A DNA stretch of 63,679 bases from Eubacterium sp. AM49-13BH (GTDB lineage: Bacteria > Bacillota > Clostridia > Lachnospirales > Lachnospiraceae): assembly GCF_003464165.1 (NCBI RefSeq), contig NZ_QSEK01000018.1, forward strand, positions 1 through 63,679. Direction: 5' to 3'. Below the pieces are notes generated by a model that was given only the letters and a program-made list of their open reading frames with translations, was not told where the DNA came from and ran no database searches. The position numbers and the translations under genes are program-made. Shown here piece by piece: positions 59,814 through 63,679 of the stretch (positions are counted from its first letter, which is position 1; every line of letters starts with the position of its first letter).

Positions 59814-61256
59814 CTAAATGCTTAATTTGCCACTGAACACACCATCGTATTCAGAAAAATAACTCTCTTCAATCTTTCTCATCATAACTGTAACATAATC
59901 ATCAATATAGCTTAATGAGATATACATATTGCCTACGGCACTGTCAATAATCTGCACTTTGATAAGAAGATTATTGTCTGTCCTGAAAGCTGCACTTGCA
60001 CCACATTTGAAATTATAATCAGGGAAGTTCTGGAAAACATTCTTTCCGAGTCCGAAATGCAGCTCATGATTTCCTGTTGCATTAGTATAGAAAAATGTTC
60101 CTTCATCCCCGTTAAATGTGAGCTTTATGTCTGTTACACCACATGGATTAGTGTTAAATTCATAGCTCTGTCCGTTGATTTTGCTTACAAGGTCTGAACT
60201 ATATTCGCCTGGTTCAACAAGAAGCTGGCGTGAGTTCTCGAACTTCTGGAATTCTTCATAATCACTATTAGCACCATTATAAGTACATGCATCAATATGG
60301 CTGTATACTTCTTCGTAAAATGTATCATATATCAGCTGTACTCCACCCTGACGACCCTGTGCATCAGCAGTGGTAACAAGAATAACATCTTTATCCGGGT
60401 AATATACGGCAAGCTGTCCGCCCATGCCAAAAAATGCATAACCATTGTGAGTTGTCATCCAGAACTGGTAGCCATAGCCCTGCATTTCTTCCCATGTACC
60501 TGATTTTCCATAAGGGTCACTCTGTTTAACAGTTGCCTCCTTAAGATATCCGGAAGGCAGCAACTGCTTTCCATCAAGTTTACCATTCTGAGATACAACA
60601 TACATAACCTTAAGGATATCCCGTGGTTTTGCACACATTCCTGAACCGCCCATGCTTACTTTGCCATCAGGAGATTTTAATATAAATGCTTCTTTAGAAA
60701 ACCCCAATTCATCTAAGAATTTCGTTCTCAGATAATCAAGCAATTCCATACCTGTGAGTTTTTCAACAAGTGCGCCCAATGTATGTGTTGAAGCTGTATC
60801 ATAAGAGAAATTAGTTCCAGGAACATGGTCGGGTGTAACAGTGAAGAAAGAACCTACCCAGTCAGGGGAACCTCCGATTTTGTATGCATTCACATCATGG
60901 CATGTTCTCATTGTGAGCATCTGCCTTATTGTGAGCATCTGCATATATGGGTGCACACCTGTTTCTGGCTGCTTTTCAGGGAAATAATCTGCAATATGGT
61001 CATCAAGTGATATTCTGCCTTCATCAGCAAGCAGCCCTATGGCAAGTGAAACGAAAGATTTGGTGACAGAAAACATTCTGTGAAGAGTGTCTTTCGTGTA
61101 TGGTGCATAGTAGCTTTCCATACATATTTTACCATGTCGCATAACAATTATGCTGTGCATCGGAAGGTTGTTATATTCAAGCTTTCTGGCAAAGCTGATA
61201 AGTCCTGTGGAAGATATTCCTACATCCTCTGGTATTACCTTTTCAAAGTTTAACAT
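59814..61256 (-). CDS. Serine hydrolase of the class C beta-lactamase/esterase family
   Basis: 480 residues without a signal peptide. The catalytic SxxK is S63-V-T-K66 (MFSVTKSF); the Tyr motif is FSYDTAS, and an unusual GMGGQL lies where the KTG is expected. The C-terminal about 150 residues form an extra beta domain. Such cytoplasmic enzymes are mostly esterases or D-amino peptidases; penicillin breakdown is unlikely. GGAGG site. Confidence 0.85.
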   Translation of the reverse strand: MLNFEKVIPEDVGISSTGLISFARKLEYNNLPMHSIIVMRHGKICMESYYAPYTKDTLHRMFSVTKSFVSLAIGLLADEGRISLDDHIADYFPEKQPETGVHPYMQMLTIRQMLTMRTCHDVNAYKIGGSPDWVGSFFTVTPDHVPGTNFSYDTASTHTLGALVEKLTGMELLDYLRTKFLDELGFSKEAFILKSPDGKVSMGGSGMCAKPRDILKVMYVVSQNGKLDGKQLLPSGYLKEATVKQSDPYGKSGTWEEMQGYGYQFWMTTHNGYAFFGMGGQLAVYYPDKDVILVTTADAQGRQGGVQLIYDTFYEEVYSHIDACTYNGANSDYEEFQKFENSRQLLVEPGEYSSDLVSKINGQSYEFNTNPCGVTDIKLTFNGDEGTFFYTNATGNHELHFGLGKNVFQNFPDYNFKCGASAAFRTDNNLLIKVQIIDSAVGNMYISLSYIDDYVTVMMRKIEESYFSEYDGVFSGKLSI

Positions 61257-61416
61257 TGTTGTCCTCCAAGATAGTTATAATGATTAAACAAAATAATTAT
61301 TTCCATTATAATCCTTTTGGGTATATACTGTAAATCAAAAAATATGAATCTTTAATTTAAGTCCCAAATAGTATATACTTATTGCAAATATGCCAGAGGG
61401 CATGAAGGAGAAGAAA

Positions 61417-62586
61417 ATGACAGATTTATTACTTAAGAGGTTTGTAAAAGATTATGATAAGACGAAGAACCCCGAAGTCCGTACAAGATACGGTGTGTTT
61501 GCCGGGATTGTGGGAATAATCTGTAATCTTATACTGTTTTTAGCAAAGATATTTGCAGGAGTGTTTACGGCATCGGTTTCAATAATGGCGGATGCAATCA
61601 ATAATTTATCGGATGCAGGATCTTCAATTGTTACACTTATAGGCTTTAAGCTTGCTGGAAAGCCAGCTGATTATGAACATCCGTATGGTCATGGAAGAAT
61701 CGAATATATATCGGGCTTCATAGTATCAGGAGCAATTATAATTATGGGCTTTGAACTGCTGACAACATCATTCAGAAAAATACTTCATCCTACGCCGCTT
61801 GAGGTATCCGTACCATCTCTTATTATACTTGTGTTATCAATCCTTATGAAAATGTGGATGGCTAAATTCAACAAATATCTTGGCAATAAAGTAGATTCTG
61901 CAGCAATGAAGGCAACGGCTACAGACAGCCTGTCAGACTGCGTTGCAACATCAGTAGTCCTTATAGGAGTGCTTCTTACTTTGTTTTCTGATATTAATAT
62001 AGATGGAATAGCAGGAGTTGTTGTTGCAGTATTTGTAATATTTGCTGGTTTTGGTGCGGCCAAAGATACATTGCAGCCACTTCTTGGGCAGCCACCAACG
62101 AAAGAATTTGTACAGGAACTTGAGAATATTGTTCTTCAGGATAAGCATATAATAGGAGTTCACGACCTGATTGTGCATAATTACGGTCCGGGCAGAGTAT
62201 ATGCATCGCTTCATGCAGAGGTTCCGGCTAATATGGATATGATGGAAGCACATGATTATATAGATATGGCTGAAAGAAGAGTTGAAAAGCGCATGAAATG
62301 CTTTATAAGCATACATATGGATCCGGTAGTTACAGATGATGAGGTGATAAATCATTTGCGAAAGATGACTACTGATATTGTAAAGTCAGTAGGTGAGGAA
62401 CTGGATATACATGATTTCAGGACGGTTAAAGGTCCATATATAACGAATCTTATATTTGATGTGCTTGTTCCTTATAATTATCATCTTTCAGATGATGAGA
62501 TAAAGAAACAGATTCAGAAAAAAATCACGGAGAAGCAGAGTGAGTGCCGCGCCGTGATTAATATTGATAAAAGTTATACAGGCTGA
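61417..62586 (+). CDS. Cation diffusion facilitator (CDF) metal exporter
   Basis: 389 residues from the ATG at 61417, with AAGGAGAAG directly before it; two earlier in-frame ATGs lack a site. Six membrane helices and a cytoplasmic C-terminal domain. The metal sites read NNLSD in helix 2 (N-x3-D) and DSLSD in helix 5 (D-x3-D), a set described for Gram-positive manganese exporters (MntE type) rather than the zinc type with His. So manganese is the best guess. Its stop codon touches the convergent SDR gene. Confidence 0.87.
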   Translation: MTDLLLKRFVKDYDKTKNPEVRTRYGVFAGIVGIICNLILFLAKIFAGVFTASVSIMADAINNLSDAGSSIVTLIGFKLAGKPADYEHPYGHGRIEYISGFIVSGAIIIMGFELLTTSFRKILHPTPLEVSVPSLIILVLSILMKMWMAKFNKYLGNKVDSAAMKATATDSLSDCVATSVVLIGVLLTLFSDINIDGIAGVVVAVFVIFAGFGAAKDTLQPLLGQPPTKEFVQELENIVLQDKHIIGVHDLIVHNYGPGRVYASLHAEVPANMDMMEAHDYIDMAERRVEKRMKCFISIHMDPVVTDDEVINHLRKMTTDIVKSVGEELDIHDFRTVKGPYITNLIFDVLVPYNYHLSDDEIKKQIQKKITEKQSECRAVINIDKSYTG

Positions 62587-63315
62587 TTAAATCCAGCCGC
62601 CATCAAGAGTTATTATCTGACCGGTAAGATAGCTGTTCATTCCGGAAAGAGATTTAACAAGTTCAGCGACTTCCTGCGGGTCTCCAAACCGGCCTGCAGG
62701 AATCTCTTCGGCAAGTTCTGCTTTGTCATCATCTGAGAGATGACCGTTCATCTCTGTGTCAATAGCTCCGCAGGCAACAGCGTTGACCTGAATACCACTA
62801 GGAGCAAGTTCTTTTGCAAGTGCCCTTGTAAATGAATTGACTGCCCCTTTGGTTGCCGAATATGCAACTTCACAGCTTGCACCGTACAATCCCCACACAG
62901 AAGATATATTAATAATCTTGCCACAGTGTCGCTTCATCATGTCTTTAACAGCAAAATGGCAGCAGTTAAAGACAGAATCTATGTTAGTGTTACATATCCT
63001 GTGCCACTCATCTGCGCTCATATCCTGAAAAAGTCCGACAACAGATATTCCAGCATTATTGATAAGCACATCAACCTGACCGAAACGCTGGAGGCACATG
63101 TCAAACATTTTCTGTACATCACTGTAATTTCCCATATCGCCTATAAATGTTTCACAGACACTGCCTTTTTCCTCAATAATGGATTTGACTTCATTTAGTT
63201 TATCCACATTATTCACACAGTTAATAACAATATTAGTATCTTTTCCGGCGAGTTCTATTGCAATGGCTCTTCCGATTCCACGGGAAGCACCAGTTATAAC
63301 TATAGTTTTTTTCAT
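62587..63315 (-). CDS. Short-chain dehydrogenase/reductase (FabG-like)
   Basis: 242 residues. TGASRGIGRAIA, NNAG, the catalytic Ser-Tyr-Lys in NISSV and YSATKGA, and the C-terminal TGQIITLDGGW of FabG-type enzymes. It may be a 3-oxoacyl-ACP reductase or another carbonyl reductase; no fatty-acid genes are adjacent. AGAGAGG site. Its upstream region contains the DnaA boxes. Confidence 0.9.
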   Translation of the reverse strand: MKKTIVITGASRGIGRAIAIELAGKDTNIVINCVNNVDKLNEVKSIIEEKGSVCETFIGDMGNYSDVQKMFDMCLQRFGQVDVLINNAGISVVGLFQDMSADEWHRICNTNIDSVFNCCHFAVKDMMKRHCGKIINISSVWGLYGASCEVAYSATKGAVNSFTRALAKELAPSGIQVNAVACGAIDTEMNGHLSDDDKAELAEEIPAGRFGDPQEVAELVKSLSGMNSYLTGQIITLDGGWI

Positions 63316-63509
63316 GATAATATGCCTCTCTTAATAAAACATAATTTTAATAATAGCGTTATTATAATACAGGAAAATACTGAATATTTCTACAAAAAAA
63401 TTTAAAACATCTATTGACAAAAACAGCCTTGTGCATACTAACCAAAAAGAAATTCAGATTGTATTTATTTCAATAATTGCTTGACAGGATTTGAAAATGC
63501 TCAGAAAAG

Positions 63510-63590
63510 TTTTCCACATTTTTAAAACATGATTTTATCTAAAATACGACTTATCAACCAAGTTATCCACATTATCCACAATTATCCACA
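63510..63590 (+). other. Cluster of DnaA boxes
   Basis: Three perfect TTATCCACA boxes, in the same orientation, at 63563-63571, 63572-63580 and 63582-63590. A near match TTTTCCACA lies at 63510-63518 and a weaker TTATCAACC at 63551-63559. The surroundings (63316-63679) are very AT-rich and have no gene. This is the look of a replication origin or of a dnaA regulatory region. Confidence 0.8.
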
Positions 63591-63657
63591 ATATTTTGTT
63601 ATTAATTTAGTATACTTGGAACCACAATATTTTGTTATTAATTTAGTATACTTGGAA
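63586..63657 (+). repeat. 36-bp direct tandem repeat beside the DnaA boxes
   Basis: Two identical, adjacent 36-base copies (63586-63621 and 63622-63657), AT-rich, beginning CCACAATATTTTG and ending ATACTTGGAA. The first copy starts inside the third DnaA box. Confidence 0.93.
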
Positions 63658-63679
63658 CAGAATAAATGTTTTGTGAATA

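Overview
The window looks like a chromosomal segment of an AT-rich Gram-positive anaerobe, most likely a Lachnospiraceae member (class Clostridia). Supporting signs are strong AGGAGG-type ribosome binding sites, TTGACA/TATAAT promoters, a perfect CIRCE element before hrcA-grpE-dnaK-dnaJ, Rex, a MecA-like adaptor, a fused SecDF, and a SCIFF ranthipeptide locus. The genus is inferred from content only. About 40 of roughly 50 genes lie on the + strand, so this arm is probably replicated from left to right.

Layout. 0-7 kb: end of an AgrC-like sensor kinase, the SCIFF peptide gene scfA with its radical-SAM maturase scfB, then secDF and recJ. 7-11 kb (minus strand): CLC-type anion transporter, CYTH protein, HU, and an ABC-F ATPase. 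11-11.5 kb: a 493-bp palindromic element between divergent genes. 11.5-23.5 kb: DEAD-box helicase, a stand-alone MetH activation domain with a matching MetH that lacks one, rex, nnr, a MazF-type toxin, corC, a GGDEF protein, and ilvN-ilvC. 23.5-28 kb: a secreted PIG-L deacetylase with a previously uncalled 45-residue membrane peptide, a degenerate HemC-like protein, a MecA-like adaptor and an S66 peptidase. 28-33 kb: a small-large fused hydro-lyase, canonical leuD-leuC, and thrC. 33-43 kb: CIRCE-hrcA-grpE-dnaK-dnaJ, an M16C protease, era, recO. 43-46 kb: pyridoxal kinase and a histidine phosphatase, set among unusual repeats (17-bp x5, 62-bp x5, 15-bp x3 and two related GC-rich hairpins). 46-55 kb: a surface protein, M18 aminopeptidase, Dus, an SDR, a YcxB-like protein, citrate synthase, aroA and a zinc-ribbon YIP1 protein. 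55-60 kb: a six-gene ABC-2 export cassette with a lipoprotein and a second extracytoplasmic protein. 60-63.7 kb: a serine hydrolase, a CDF metal exporter, an SDR, and a cluster of DnaA boxes with a 36-bp direct repeat at the right edge.

Six genes (metH, GGDEF, S66, M16C, recO, histidine phosphatase) are each broken by the apparent loss of exactly one base while both halves remain well conserved. This pattern points to base-calling or assembly errors rather than gene decay, and each is annotated as a single frameshifted gene.

How the genes work together. The clearest pathways are branched-chain amino acid synthesis (ilvN, ilvC, leuC, leuD), threonine and methionine synthesis, the shikimate pathway (aroA), the protein-folding operon under HrcA, and protein export (SecDF). 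The most open questions are the fused hydro-lyase, the degenerate HemC-like protein, the ABC cassette and the repeat families.
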